Both the position numbers and the translations under genes were made by a program. The notes beneath the pieces were generated by a model. That model worked only from the letters and a program-made list of their open reading frames with translations. It made no database searches and was not told the origin of the DNA. Positions 1 through 12,500 of a DNA stretch of 64,000 nt are shown in pieces (the stretch's first letter is position 1; each line of letters begins with the position of its first letter). Source of the stretch: Candidatus Thiodubiliella endoseptemdiera (lineage in GTDB: Bacteria > Pseudomonadota > Gammaproteobacteria > PS1 > Pseudothioglobaceae). The stretch covers positions 62,001 through 126,000 of the forward strand of contig JACCHT010000002.1 of assembly GCA_013416635.1 (NCBI GenBank). Reading direction: 5' to 3'.

Positions 1-69
1 TTTTAAAAAGTTTGTAATTTGATGAAAGATGGCGTTTTGATGATTATTTATATTTATGCAAAGGTCTCT
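1..69 (-). repeat. Partial copy of the 161-bp miniature element, cut by the window edge
   Basis: This is the last 69 bases of the miniature inverted-repeat element that recurs through the window, ending in the terminal repeat gcaaaggtctct. The other end lies outside the window. It has one difference from the consensus near the end (tatttatatt instead of tattcatatt). Positions 70-140 after it show no gene. Confidence 0.85.
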
Positions 70-140
70 AATTATTAATTACCCCAATACATCACCCCAA
101 AACCTCTGACAACTTTTTAAAATTTCTTATATAGCAAACC

Positions 141-258
141 CTAAGAAACCCTCTTCTTTTTCTGATTTAATTTTATACTTTCTTGATACGCATCCATTGG
201 TTTTTTATATTTCAATGTTTCATGGAATCTTTGGTAATTATCTCTTTTTAGTGCCCCT
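141..258 (-). pseudogene. C-terminal remnant of an IS3-family-like transposase
   Basis: The minus strand reads a short tail containing RFHETLKYKKPMDAY, which matches the usual C-terminal end of IS3-family integrase-type transposases (an HxxLxYKxP motif after a conserved Y/N-rich stretch). Only about 38 codons remain. The reading frame runs on into antisense of a thioredoxin fragment and then into a miniature element, so the 108-codon open frame here is a chimera and not a gene. No terminal repeat of the original IS is visible. Confidence 0.55.
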
Positions 259-261
259 TGA

Positions 262-325
262 GGCGGTGAAAATTGTGGTGTGTGCCAAACCATTAAACCG
301 CAGATTGTTGCAAAATACTCAGAGA
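262..325 (+). pseudogene. 64-bp fragment of a thioredoxin-like gene
   Basis: These 64 bases are identical to 30194-30257 and include the CGVC redox motif of the thioredoxin-like pseudogene there. The match stops exactly where the miniature element begins (the shared bases agaga), so the fragment is joined to the element at its terminus. It is a displaced, non-functional piece. Confidence 0.75.
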
Positions 326-485
326 GACCTTTGCATAAATAGGGATGATTAGCAAAATGACAGATTTTATTAAATTGGAAATTTTTTAAATCCACTCCTA
401 GCAGGGCTAAGGGTGTTTTTAAAAAGTTTGTAATTTGATGAAAGATGGCGTTTTGATGATTATTCATATTTATGCAAAGGTCTCT
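323..485 (-). repeat. Miniature inverted-repeat element, full copy
   Basis: Full-length copy bounded by agagacctttgcataaata and its inverted partner. The flanks (tcaga and tctaa) do not form a 5-bp duplication, so this copy probably arrived or was rearranged by recombination rather than simple insertion. It separates the thioredoxin fragment from the 3' flank of giant gene A. Confidence 0.9.
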
Positions 486-532
486 CTAAGTTCAAGTTTT
501 TAAATTTTTAAATTTTTGGTTGATATTTTTCC

Positions 533-571
533 ATAAAAAAACCCGCTTTAATAAGGCGGGTTTTTGTTTTT
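533..571 (-). terminator. Rho-independent terminator of giant gene A
   Basis: An inverted repeat aacccgc/gcgggtt around a loop of about 9 bases is flanked by A and T runs, 15-50 bases past the stop codon of gene A on the minus strand. The same flank, inverted, follows gene C at about 42480. Confidence 0.8.
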
Positions 572-585
572 ATAGGTGTCTTACT

Positions 586-3500
586 TTATACAAGAATAAG
601 ATTATCAGTTATAAAGTGCCCTAATGCAACTGTGTCAGGAGTAGAGGAGCCACCAATACCAGAAACCCCTTGTAGATTGATAACCAAATCAGCAACATCA
701 TCTGTAACCGTGCCATCAGCATCAATCGTTAGTTTGGCACTACCTGCAGTGCCAGTATCTGACACTGTAATATATTTATCAATATTAGCAAAAAGTGTCG
801 CTTGGTTACCACTAGCGGTAATAAAATCTTTTAAATCTAATTTATCACCACCAGCACCAAATATGAAGCCAGTTATGGTGTCTTCGCCATTATCTGTACT
901 TGCATAAACAAAAATATCACTGCCTGCACCGCCATTTATAGTATCGTTGCCTGCACCGCCATTTATAGTATCGTCACCTGCACTACCCGTTATAGTATCG
1001 GCGTTATCGGTGCCGATATAAAAATTATATGCAAATGCCCAAGTTTTACCTGAGGTATTATCAATACCTGCAAAGTCATTACCCGAGGTGTCAGTTATAA
1101 CGCCTGATGCCATTTTGATGTAATAAACACCTGAAGTTAAACTACTTGGGTTAAGAGTGAGTGTTGTGTCGCTAATATTAGCATTAGTAATGCTAATAGT
1201 TGCAACTTTTTCTGCGCTATTCCAGATTTCAACAATGCCACCATTTGTTTTGATGTTTTCAGAAAACTCAATTACTAGATTTGAAGGCTCGCCTAAGACA
1301 TTGGTATCGCTGGTTTTTTCTGTAAAGGTTGGAACTTGTTCATCTACAGACAGAGGTTGTTGAGCTTGTCCATCTACAGAAGAAGGTTGTTGATTGTAGT
1401 AGTATTTAAGGGTGCCATCATTCTTACCCGCCACCAAATCTAGGTCGCCATCGCCATCAATATCGGCTAGGGTTGGTCTGGAAGAATATCCCACATCAAT
1501 GCCATTAAAAGGATTGCTGTCTCCAGTTTTTGCTTCATAAGCAGGGTTAGAAGTAGTGCCTGTATTTTGATAGTATTTAAGGGTGCCATAAACCTCACTC
1601 ACTACCAAATCTAGATCACCATCGCCATCAATATCAGCCAAGGTTGGTGTGGAATAATACCCCACATCAATGCCATTAAAAGGATTGTCATCTCCAGTTT
1701 TTGCTTCATAAGCAGGGTTAGAAGTAGTGCCTGTATTTTGATAGTATTTAAGGGTGCGATTCCCCTCACCCACCACTAAATCTAGGTCACCATCGCCGTC
1801 AATATCAGCCAAGGGTGTGGAAAAATACCCCACATCAATGCCATTAAAAGGATTGCTACCTCCAGTTTTTGCTTCATAAGCAGGGTTAGAAGTAGTGCCT
1901 GTATTTTGATAGTATTTAAGGGTGCCATTAAACTCACCCACCACCAAATCTAGGTCGCCATCGCCGTCAATATCGGCTAGGGTTGGTTTGGAGTGATGCC
2001 CCACATCAATGCCATTAAAAGGATTGTCATCTCCAGTTTTTGCTTCATAAGCAGGGTTAGAAGTAGTGCCTGTATTTTGATAGTATTTAAGGGTGCCATT
2101 ATTCTCACCCACCACCAAATCCAGGTCGCCATCGCCGTCAATATCAGCCAAGGTTGGTGTGGAGTAAAGCCCCACATCAATGCCATTAAAAGGATTATTG
2201 CCCGAACCTATTTTTTCAATATACTCAAGCTTAGTCAACACTACTCTATCAGCGGTAAATACTGGTGCATTACCTGCGACATCTGTTATATTATTTAGCG
2301 TAATATCGCTTGTTGGATTGTCAATATCAAAGTCTGTAGCGGCAATGCTATCTCCAGCTTGAACACTATATTTAAACACCAGTTTCTTATCACCTGCAGT
2401 TGTAGAGGCAGTTTTATCCAAAACAAAGTCTTTACCTGCAATGACCACTTTAGAGCCTGTGGTGTTGTTAAGTTTCAAGGTCTCACTCATTGTCAAAGTT
2501 AGGCTGATAACATCGCCTGTCTTAAAAGCAGATTGTCCTGCTGGAATATCGCTTAGAGTCCATGGATTGGTCGTGATTGGGGTTGGGGCTTGAGTATCTA
2601 CAGAAGAAGGTTGTTGATTGTAGTAATATTTAAGGGTGCCATAAACCTCACCCACTACCAAATCTAGATCACCATCGCCATCAATATCGGCTAGGGTTGG
2701 TTTGGAAGAATCCCCCACATCAATGCCATTAAAAGGATTGTCATCTCCAGTTTTTGCTTCATAAGCAGGGTTAGAAGTAGTACCTGTATTTTGATAGTAT
2801 TTAAGGGTGCCATAAAACTCACCCACCACCAAATCCAGGTCGCCATCACCGTCAATATCGACTAGGATTGGTGAGGAAGAATATCCCGCATCAATGCCAT
2901 TAAAAGGATTGTCATCTCCAGTTTTTGCTTCATAAGCAGGGTTAGAAGTAGTGCCTGTATTTTGATAGTATTTAAGGGTGCCATCATTCCCACCCACTAC
3001 CAAATCTAGGTCACCATCGCCGTCAATATCGACTAGGATTGGTGAGGAAGAATATCCCACATCAATGCCATTAAAAGGATTACTATCTCCAGTTTTTGCT
3101 TCATAAGCAGGGTTAGAAGTAGTGCCTGTATTTTGATAGTATTTAAGGGTGCCATTATTCTCACCCACCACCAAATCTAGGTCGCCATCGCCGTCAATAT
3201 CGGCTAGGGTTGGTGAGGCAGAATTTCCCACATCAATGCCATTAAAAGGATTGCTATCTCCAGTTTTTACTTCATAAGCAGGGTTAGAAGTAGTGCCTGT
3301 ATTTTGATAGTATTTAAGGGTGCCATAAAACTCACCCACCACCAAATCCAGGTCGCCATCGCCGTCAATATCAGCCAGGGTTGGCGCAGAAACAATCCCC
3401 ACATCAATACCCTCAAAAGGATTATTGCCCGAACCTGTTTTTTTAATATACTCAAGCTTAGTCTTAGCCAGCACTACTCTATCAGCGGTAAATACTGGTG

Positions 3501-6500
3501 CATTACCTGCGACATCTGTTATATTATTTAGCGTAATATCGCTTGTTGGATTGTCAATATCAAAGTCTGTAGCGGCAATGCTATCTCCAGCTTGAACACT
3601 ATATTTAAACACCAGTTTCTTATCACCTGCAGTTGTAGAGGCAGTTTTATCCAAAACAAAGTCTTTGCCTGCAATGACCACTTTAGAGCCTGTGGTGTTA
3701 TTAAGTTTCAAGGTCTCACTCATTGTCAGTGTTAGGCTGATAATATCGCCTGCCTTAAAAGCAGATTGCCCTGCTGGAATATTGCTTAGAGTCCATGGAT
3801 TGGTCGTGATTGGGGTTGGGTTAATGGTGTCATAAGTTACTGCTGTGCTAGTGCTAATTGTTGAATTGGTGCCATCACTAAGCGTTACTACAGCCGTGTA
3901 GGTTTTTCCATCGGCTAATTCAGATGGCATATTGGCATGTGCCAGTGTCCAAGTTTTATCATCCGCAATGGTTGGCAAACTTGAAACTGTAGCCACTGAA
4001 TTACTGCCTTCAAAAAATTCAATCTTAGTAATAGATAAGGTACCTGCTCCCGCTACTGTGCCTGAGAGTGTGGTTGCATCTTTCTCGTTATTATTAATGT
4101 AATTATCATCGGCACCTGCCCAAACAATGTCGGTAGTAAGAACGATGGTTTTAAATGCCCATTGGTTGCTGTTTTTAGCAATACCCAGTGCATCGTTGCC
4201 TACCATATCCGTTATAGCACCAGAGTTCATTTCTAAATAGTAACTGCCTACGGTAAGTTTATTATTGGTTAAACCTAATGCTGATACATCAATAGTAAGT
4301 TTATCATTGGTAATGCTAAATTTATTTGTATCACTAGCGATATTAATCGTTGCTACTGTTACATCGCTACTATTCTTGATGAGAATACTGCCCGTGCCTG
4401 CTTTAATATTTTCACTAAAGTCAAGCACTAGATCTGAGATTTCACCTAAGGTAACACTGGCTTGTGTTGTTAGAATTGGCGCTTGTCCATCTACAGAAGA
4501 AGGTTGTTGATTGTAATAATATTTAAGGGTGCCATTCTGCTCACCCACCACCAAATCTAGGTCGCCATCGCCATCAATATCGGCTAGGGTTGGTTTGGAA
4601 TAATCCCCCACATCAATGCCATTAAAAGGATTGCTATCTCCAGTTTTTGCTTCATAAGCAGGGTTAGAAGTAGTGCCTGTATTTTGATAGTATTTAAGAG
4701 TGCCATCACTCTCACCCACCACCAAATCTAGGTCGCCATCGCCGTCAATATCGGCTAGGATTGGTGAGGAAGAATATCCCGCATCAATGCCATTAAAAGG
4801 ATTGTCATCTCCAGTTTTTGCTTCATAAGCAGGGTTAGAAGTAGTGCCTGTATTTTGATAGTATTTAAGGGTACCATCACTCTCACCCACCACCAAATCT
4901 AGGTCGTCATCGCCGTCAATATCGGCTAGGGTTGGTGCGGAAAGATTCCCCACATCAATGCCATTAAAAGGATTACTATCTCCAGTTTTTACTTCATAAG
5001 CAGGATTAGAAGTAGTACCTGTATTTTGATAGTATTTAAGGGTGCCATAAGACTCACCCATCACCAAATCTAGGTCGCCATCGCCGTCAATATCGACTAG
5101 GATTGGTGAGGAAGAATATCCCGCATCAATGCCATTAAAAGGATTGTCATCTCCAGTTTTTGCTTCATAAGCAGGGTTAGAAGTAGTGCCTGTGTTTTGA
5201 TAGTATTTAAGGGTGCCATCATTCTCACCCACTACCAAATCCAGGTCGCCATCGCCGTCAATATCAGCCAAGTTTGGCGTGGAATAACTTCCCACATCAA
5301 TGCCATTAAAAGGATTATTGCCCGAACCTGTTTTTTCAATATACTCAAGCTTAGTCAACACTACTCTATCAGCGGTAAATACTGGTGCATTACCTGCGAC
5401 ATCTGTTATATTATTTAGCGTAATATCGCTTGTTGGATTGTCAATATCAAAGTCTGTAGCGGCAATGCTATCTCCAGCTTGAACACTATATTTAAACACC
5501 AGTTTCTTATCACCTACAGTTGTAGAGGCAGTTTTATCCAAAACAAAGTCTTTGCCTGCAATGACCACTTTAGAGCCTGTGGTGTTATTAAGTTTCAAGG
5601 TCTCGCTCATTGTCAGTGTTAGGCTGATAACATCGCCTGTCTTAAAAGCAGATTGTCCTGCTGGAATATTGCTTAGAGTCCATGGATTGGTCGTGATTGG
5701 GGTTGGGTTAATGGTGTCATAAGTTACTGCTGTGCTAGTGCTAATTGTTGAATTGGTGCCATCACTAAGCGTTACTACAGCCGTGTAGGTTTTTCCATCG
5801 GCTAATTCAGATGGCATATTGGCATGTGCCAGTGTCCAAGTTTTATCATCCGCAATGGTTGGCAAACTTGAAACTGTGGCTACTGAATTACTGCCTTCAA
5901 AAAATTCAATCTTAGTAATAGATAAGGTACCTGCTCCCGCTACTGTGCCTGAGAGTGTGGTTGCATCTTTCTCGTTATTATTAATGTAATTATCATCGGC
6001 ACCTGCCCAAACAATGTCGGTAGTAAGGACGATGATTTCAAATGCCCATTGGTTGCTGTTTTTAGCAATACCCAGTGCATCGTTGCCTACCATATCCGTT
6101 ATAGCACCAGGGTTCATTTCTAAATAGTAACTGCCTACGGTAAGTTTATTATTGGTTAAACCTAATGCTGATACATCAATAGTAAGTTTATCATTGGTAA
6201 TGCTAAATTTATTTGTATCACTAGCGATATTAATCGTTGCTACTGTTACATCGCTACTATTCTTGATGAGAATACTGCCCGTGCCTGCTTTAATATTTTC
6301 ACTAAAGTCAAGCACTAGTTCTGAGGTTTCACCTAAGGTAACACTGGCTTGTGTTGTTAGAGTTGGAACTTGTCCATCTACAGAAAAAGGTTGTTGATTG
6401 TAGTAATATTTAAGGGTGCCATCAACCTCACCCACTACCAAATCTAAATCACCATCGCCGTCAATATCGGCTAGGGTTGGTGAGGAAGAACGCCCCACAT

Positions 6501-9500
6501 CAATGCCATTAAAAGGATTGTCATCTCCAGTTTTTGCTTCATAAGCAGGGTTAGAAGTAGTGCCTGTATTTTGATAGTATTTAAGGGCGCCATAATACTC
6601 ACCCACCACCAAATCTAGGTCGCCATCGCCGTCAATATCGACTAGGATTGGTAAGGAAGAATATCCCGCATTAATGCCATTAAAAGGATTGTCATCTCCA
6701 GTTTTTGCTTCATAAGCAGGGTTAGAAGTAGTGCCTGTGTTTTGATAGTATTTAAGGGTGACATCACTCTCACCCACCACCAAATCTAGGTCGCCATCGC
6801 CGTCAATATCGGCCAGGGTTGGTGTGGAAAAATCCCCCACATCAATGCTATTAAAAGGATTGCTACCTCCAGTTTTTACTTCATAAGCAGGGTTAGAAGT
6901 AGTGCCTGTATTTTGATAGTATTTAAGGGTGCCATCATTCTCACCCACCACCAAATCTAGGTCGCCATCGCCGTCAATATCGGCCAGGGTTGGTGCGGAA
7001 AAATACCCCACATCAATGCTATTAAAAGGATTGCTACCTCCAGTTTTTACTTCATAAGCAGGGTTAAAAATAGTGCCTGTATTTTGATAGTATTTAAGGG
7101 TGCCATAAAACTCACCCACCACCAAATCCAGGTCGCCATCGCCATCAATATCAGCCAAGATTGGCGTGGAATAACTTCCCACATCAATGCCATTAAAAGG
7201 ATTATTGCCCAAACCTGTTTTTTCAATATACTCAAGCTTAGTCTTAGCCAACACTACTCTATCAGCGGTAAATACTGGTGCATTACCTGCGACATCTGTT
7301 ATATTATTTAGCGTAATATCGCTTGTTGGGTTGTCAATATCAAAGTCTGTAGCGGCAATGCTATCTCCAGCTTGAACACTATATTTAAACACCAGTTTCT
7401 TATCACCTGCAGTTGTAGAGGCAGTTTTATCCAAAACAAAGTCTTTGCCTGCAATGACCACTTTAGAGCCTGTGGTGTTATTAAGTTTCAAGGTCTCCTC
7501 ATTGTCAAGTTAGGCTGATAAATCCCTGCTTAAAAGCAGATTGTCCGCTGGATATCGCTTAGAGTCCATGGATTGGTCGTGATTGGGGTTGGGGCTTGAG
7601 TATCTACAGAAGAAGGTTGTTGATTGTAGTATATTTAAGGGTCCATCTCCACCCACCACCAATCTAGGTCGCCATCGCCGTCAATATCAGCTAGGCTGGT
7701 GAGGAATAACCCCACATCAATGCCATTAAAAGGATTGCTCTCCAGTTTTGCTTCATAAGCAGGGTTAGAAGTAGTGCCTGTATTTTGATAGTATTTAAGG
7801 GCGCCATAATCTCACCCACCACCAAATCTAGGTCGCCATCGCCGTCAATATCGGCTAGGTTGGTAGGAAGAATATCCCACATTAATGCCATTAAAAGGAT
7901 TGTCATCTCCAGTTTTTCTTCATAAGCAGGGTTAGAAGTAGTGCCTGTTTTTGATAGTATTTAAGGGTGACATCACTCTCACCCACCACCAAATCTAGGT
8001 CGCCATCGCCGTCAATATCGCTAGGTTGGTGGGAAAAATCCCACATCAATGCTATTAAAAGGATTGTACTCCAGTTTTTGCTTCATAAGCAGGGTTAGAA
8101 GTAGTGCCTGTTTTTGATAGTATTTAAGGGTGCCATCATTCTCACCCACCACCAAATCTAGGTCGCCATCGCCGTCAATATCGGCTAGGGTTGGTGCGGA
8201 AAAATACCCACATCAATGCTATTAAAAGGATTGTACCTCCAGTTTTTGCTTCATAAGCAGGGTTAAAGTAGTGCCTGTATTTTGATAGTATTTAAGGGTG
8301 CCATAAACTCACCCACCACCAAATCCAGGTCGCCATCGCCATCAATATCAGCCAAGATTGGCGTGGAATAACTTCCCACATCAATGCCATTAAAAGGATT
8401 ATTGCCCAAACCTGTTTTTTCAATATACTCAAGCTTAGTCTTAGCCAACACTACTCTATCAGCGGTAAATACTGGTGCATTACCTGCGACATCTGTTATA
8501 TTATTTAGCGTAATATCGCTTGTTGGATTGTCAATATCAAAGTCTGTAGCGGCAATGCTATCTCCAGCTTGAACACTATATTTAAACACCAGTTTCTTAT
8601 CACCTGCAGTTGTAGAGGCAGTTTTATCCAAAACAAAGTCTTTGCCTGCAATGACCACTTTAGAGCCTGTGGTGTTATTAAGTTTCAAGGTCTCGCTCAT
8701 TGTCAGTGTTAGGCTGATAACATCGCCTGTCTTAAAAGCAGATTGTCCTGCTGGAGTATCGCTTAGAGTCCATGGATTGGTCGTGATTGGGGTTGGGGCT
8801 TGAGTATCTACAGAAGAAGGTTGTTGATTGTAGTAATATTTAAGTTTACCACTCTGCCCACCCACCACCAAGTCTAGGTCGCCATCACCATCAATATCAG
8901 CTAGGACTGGTGCGGAATAATCCCCCACATCAATGCCATCAAAAGGATTGCTGTCTCCAGTTTTTGCTTCATAAGCAGGGTTAGAAGTAGTGCCTGTATT
9001 TTGATAGTATTTAAGGGTGCCATAAGCCTCACCCATCACCAAATCCAGGTCGCCATCGCCGTCAATATCGGCTAGGGTTGGTGAGGAAGAATATCCCACA
9101 TCAATGCCATTAAAAGGATTGTCATCTCCAGTTTTTACTTCATAAGCAGGGCTAGAAGTAGTGCCTGTATTTTGATAGTATTTAAGGGTGCCATTCCTCT
9201 CACCCACCACCAAATCTAGGTCGCCATCGCCGTCAATATCGACTAGGATTGGTGAGGAAGAATATCCCGCATTAATGCCATTAAAAGGATTGTCATCTCC
9301 AGTTTTTGCTTCATAAGCAGGATTAGAAGTAGTGCCTGTGTTTTGATAGTATTTAAGGGTGCCATCATTCTCACCCACTACCAAATCTAGATCACCATCG
9401 CTGTCAATATCGGCTAGGGTTGGTGCGGAATAAATCCCCACATCAATGCCATTAAAAGGATTATTGCCTCCAGTTTTTGCTTCATAAGCAGGGCTAGAAG

Positions 9501-12500
9501 TAGAGCCTGTATTTTGATAGTATTTAAGGGTGCCATCATCCTTACCCACCAAATCTAGATCACCATCGCCATCAATATCAGCCAAGGTTGGTGTGGAATA
9601 ATACCCCACATCAATACCCTCAAAAGGATTATTGCCCAAACCTGTTTTTCAATATACTCAAGCTTAGTCAACACTACTCTATCAGCGGTAAATACTGGTG
9701 CTTTACCTGCGACATTTGTTATATTATTTAGCGTAATATCGCTTGTTGGATTGTCAATATCAAAGTCTGTAGCGGCAATGTTATCCCCAGCTTGAACGCT
9801 ATATTTAAACACCAGTTTCTTATCACCTGCAGTTGTAGAGGCAGTTTTATCCAAAACAAAGTCTTTGCCTGCAATGACCACTTTAGAGCCTGTGGTGTTA
9901 TTAAGTTTCAAGGTCTCACTCATTGTCAAAGTTAGGCTGATAATATCCCCTGCCTTAAAAGCAGATTGTCCTGCTGGAATATCGCTTAGAGTCCATGGAT
10001 TGGTCGTGATTGGGGTTGGGGCTTGAGTATCTACAGAAGAAGGTTGTTGATTGTAGTAGTATTTAAGGGTGCCATCATCCTTACCCACCACCAAATCTAG
10101 GTCGCCATCGCCGTCAATATCGGCTAGGGTTGGTGAGGAATAACCTCCCACATCAATGCCATTAAAAGGATTATTGCCTCCAGTTTTTACTTCATAAGCA
10201 GGGCTAGAAGTAGTGCCTGTATTTTGATAGTATTTAAGGGTGCCATTCCTCTCACCCACCACCAAATCTAGGTCGCCATCGCCATCAATATCGGCTAGGG
10301 TTGGTTTGGAAGAATCCCCCACATCAATGCTATTAAAAGGATTGCTACCTCCAGTTTTTACTTCATAAGCAGGGTTAGAAGTAGTGCCTGTATTTTGATA
10401 GTATTTAAGGGTGCCATAATACTCACCCACCACCAAATCTAGGTCGCCATCGCCGTCAATATCAGCCAAGATTGGCACAGAAACATACCCCACATCAATG
10501 CCATTAAAAGGATTGTCATCTCCAGTTTTTGCTTCATAAGCAGGGTTAGAAGTAGTGCCTGTGTTTTGATAGTATTTAAGGGTGCCATTACCTTCACCCA
10601 CCACCAAATCTAGGTCGCCATCGCCGTCAATATCGGCTAGGGTTGGTGAGGAAGAATATCCCGCATCAATGCCATTAAAAGGATTGTCATCTCCAGTTTT
10701 TGCTTCATAAGCAGGGTTAGAAGTAGTGCCTGTGTTTTGATAGTATTTAAGGGTGGCATTACCTTCACCCATCACTAAATCCAGGTCGCCATCGCCGTCA
10801 ATATCAGCCAGGGTTGGCGCAGAAGCATTCCCCACATCAATACCCTCAAAAGGATTATTGCCCGAACCTATTTTTCAATATACTCAAGCTTAGTCAACAC
10901 TACTCTATCAGCGGTAAATACTGGTGCATTACCTGCGACATCTGTTATATTATTTAGCGTAATATCGCTTGTTGGATTGTCAATATCAAAGTCTGTAGCG
11001 GCAATGCTATCTCCAGCTTGAACGCTATATTTAAACACCAGTTTCTTATCACCTGCAGTTGTAGAGGCAGTTTTATCCAAAACAAAGTCTTTGCCTGCAA
11101 TGACCACTTTAGAGCCTGTGGTGTTATTAAGTTTCAAGGTCTCGCTCATTGTCAGTGTTAGGCTGATAACATCGCCTGCCTTAAAAGCAGATTGCCCTGC
11201 TGGAATATTGCTTAGAGTCCATGGATTGGTCGTGATTGGGGTTGGGTTAATGGTGTCATAAGTTACTGCTGTGCTAGTGCTAATTGTTGAATTGGTGCCA
11301 TCACTAAGCGTTACTACAGCCGTGTAGGTTTTTCCATCGGCTAATTCAGATGGCATATTGGCATGTGCCAGTGTCCAAGTTTTATCATCCGCAATGGTTG
11401 GCAAACTTGAAACTGTGGCTACTGAATTACTGCCTTCAAAAAATTCAATCTTAGTAATAGATAAGGTACCTGCTCCCGCTACTGTGCCTGAGAGTGTGGT
11501 TGCATCTTTCTCGTTATTATTAATGTAATTATCATCGGCACCTGCCCAAACAATGTCGGTAGTAAGGACGATGATTTCAAATGCCCATTGGTTAGTGTCT
11601 TTAGCAATACCCAGTGCATCGTTGCCTGACATATCCGTTATAGCACCAGAGTTCATTTCTAAATAGTAACTGCCTACGGTAAGTTTATTATTGGTTAAAC
11701 CTAATGCTGATACATCAATAGTAAGTTTATCATTGGTAATGCTAAATTTATTTGTATCACTAGCGATATTAATCGTTGCTACTGTTACATCGCTACTATT
11801 CTTGATGAGAATACTGCCCGTACCTGCTTTAATATTTTCACTAAAGTCAAGCACTAAATCTGAGGTTTCCTCTAAGATAACGCTGGCTTGTGTTGTTAGA
11901 GTTGGCGCTTGTCCATCTACAGAAGAAGGTTGTTGATTGTAATAATACTTAAGGGTGCCATCATTCTTACCCACCACCAAATCCAGGTCGCCATCGCCGT
12001 CAATATCGGCTAGGGTTGGTGCGAAAAATTCCCCCACATTAATGCCATTAAAAGGATTACTATCTCCAGTTTTTGCTTCATAAGCAGGGTTAGAAGTAGT
12101 ACCTGTATTTTGATAGTATTTAAGGGTGCCATAAACCTCACCCACTACCAAATCTAGATCACCATCGCCATCAATATCAGCCAAGGTTGGTGTGGAATAA
12201 TACCCCACATCAATGCCATTAAAAGGATTGTCATCTCCAGTTTTTGCTTCATAAGCAGGGTTAGAAGTAGTGCCTGTATTTTGATAGTATTTAAGGGTGC
12301 CATTACCTTCACCCATCACTAAATCCAGGTCGCCATCGCCGTCAATATCAGCCAAGGTTGGTGTGGAATAATACCCCACATCAATGCCATTAAAAGGATT
12401 GTCATCTCCAGTTTTTGCTTCATAAGCAGGGTTAGAAGTAGTGCCTGTATTTTGATAGTATTTAAGGGTGCCATTCCTCTCACCCACCACCAAATCTAGG

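Noticed and set aside
1977-7375. Many 60-100 codon open frames on the strand opposite the giant genes
   Set aside because: They recur at the same place in every blade or Ig-like repeat and are antisense shadows of coding repeats with low complexity.
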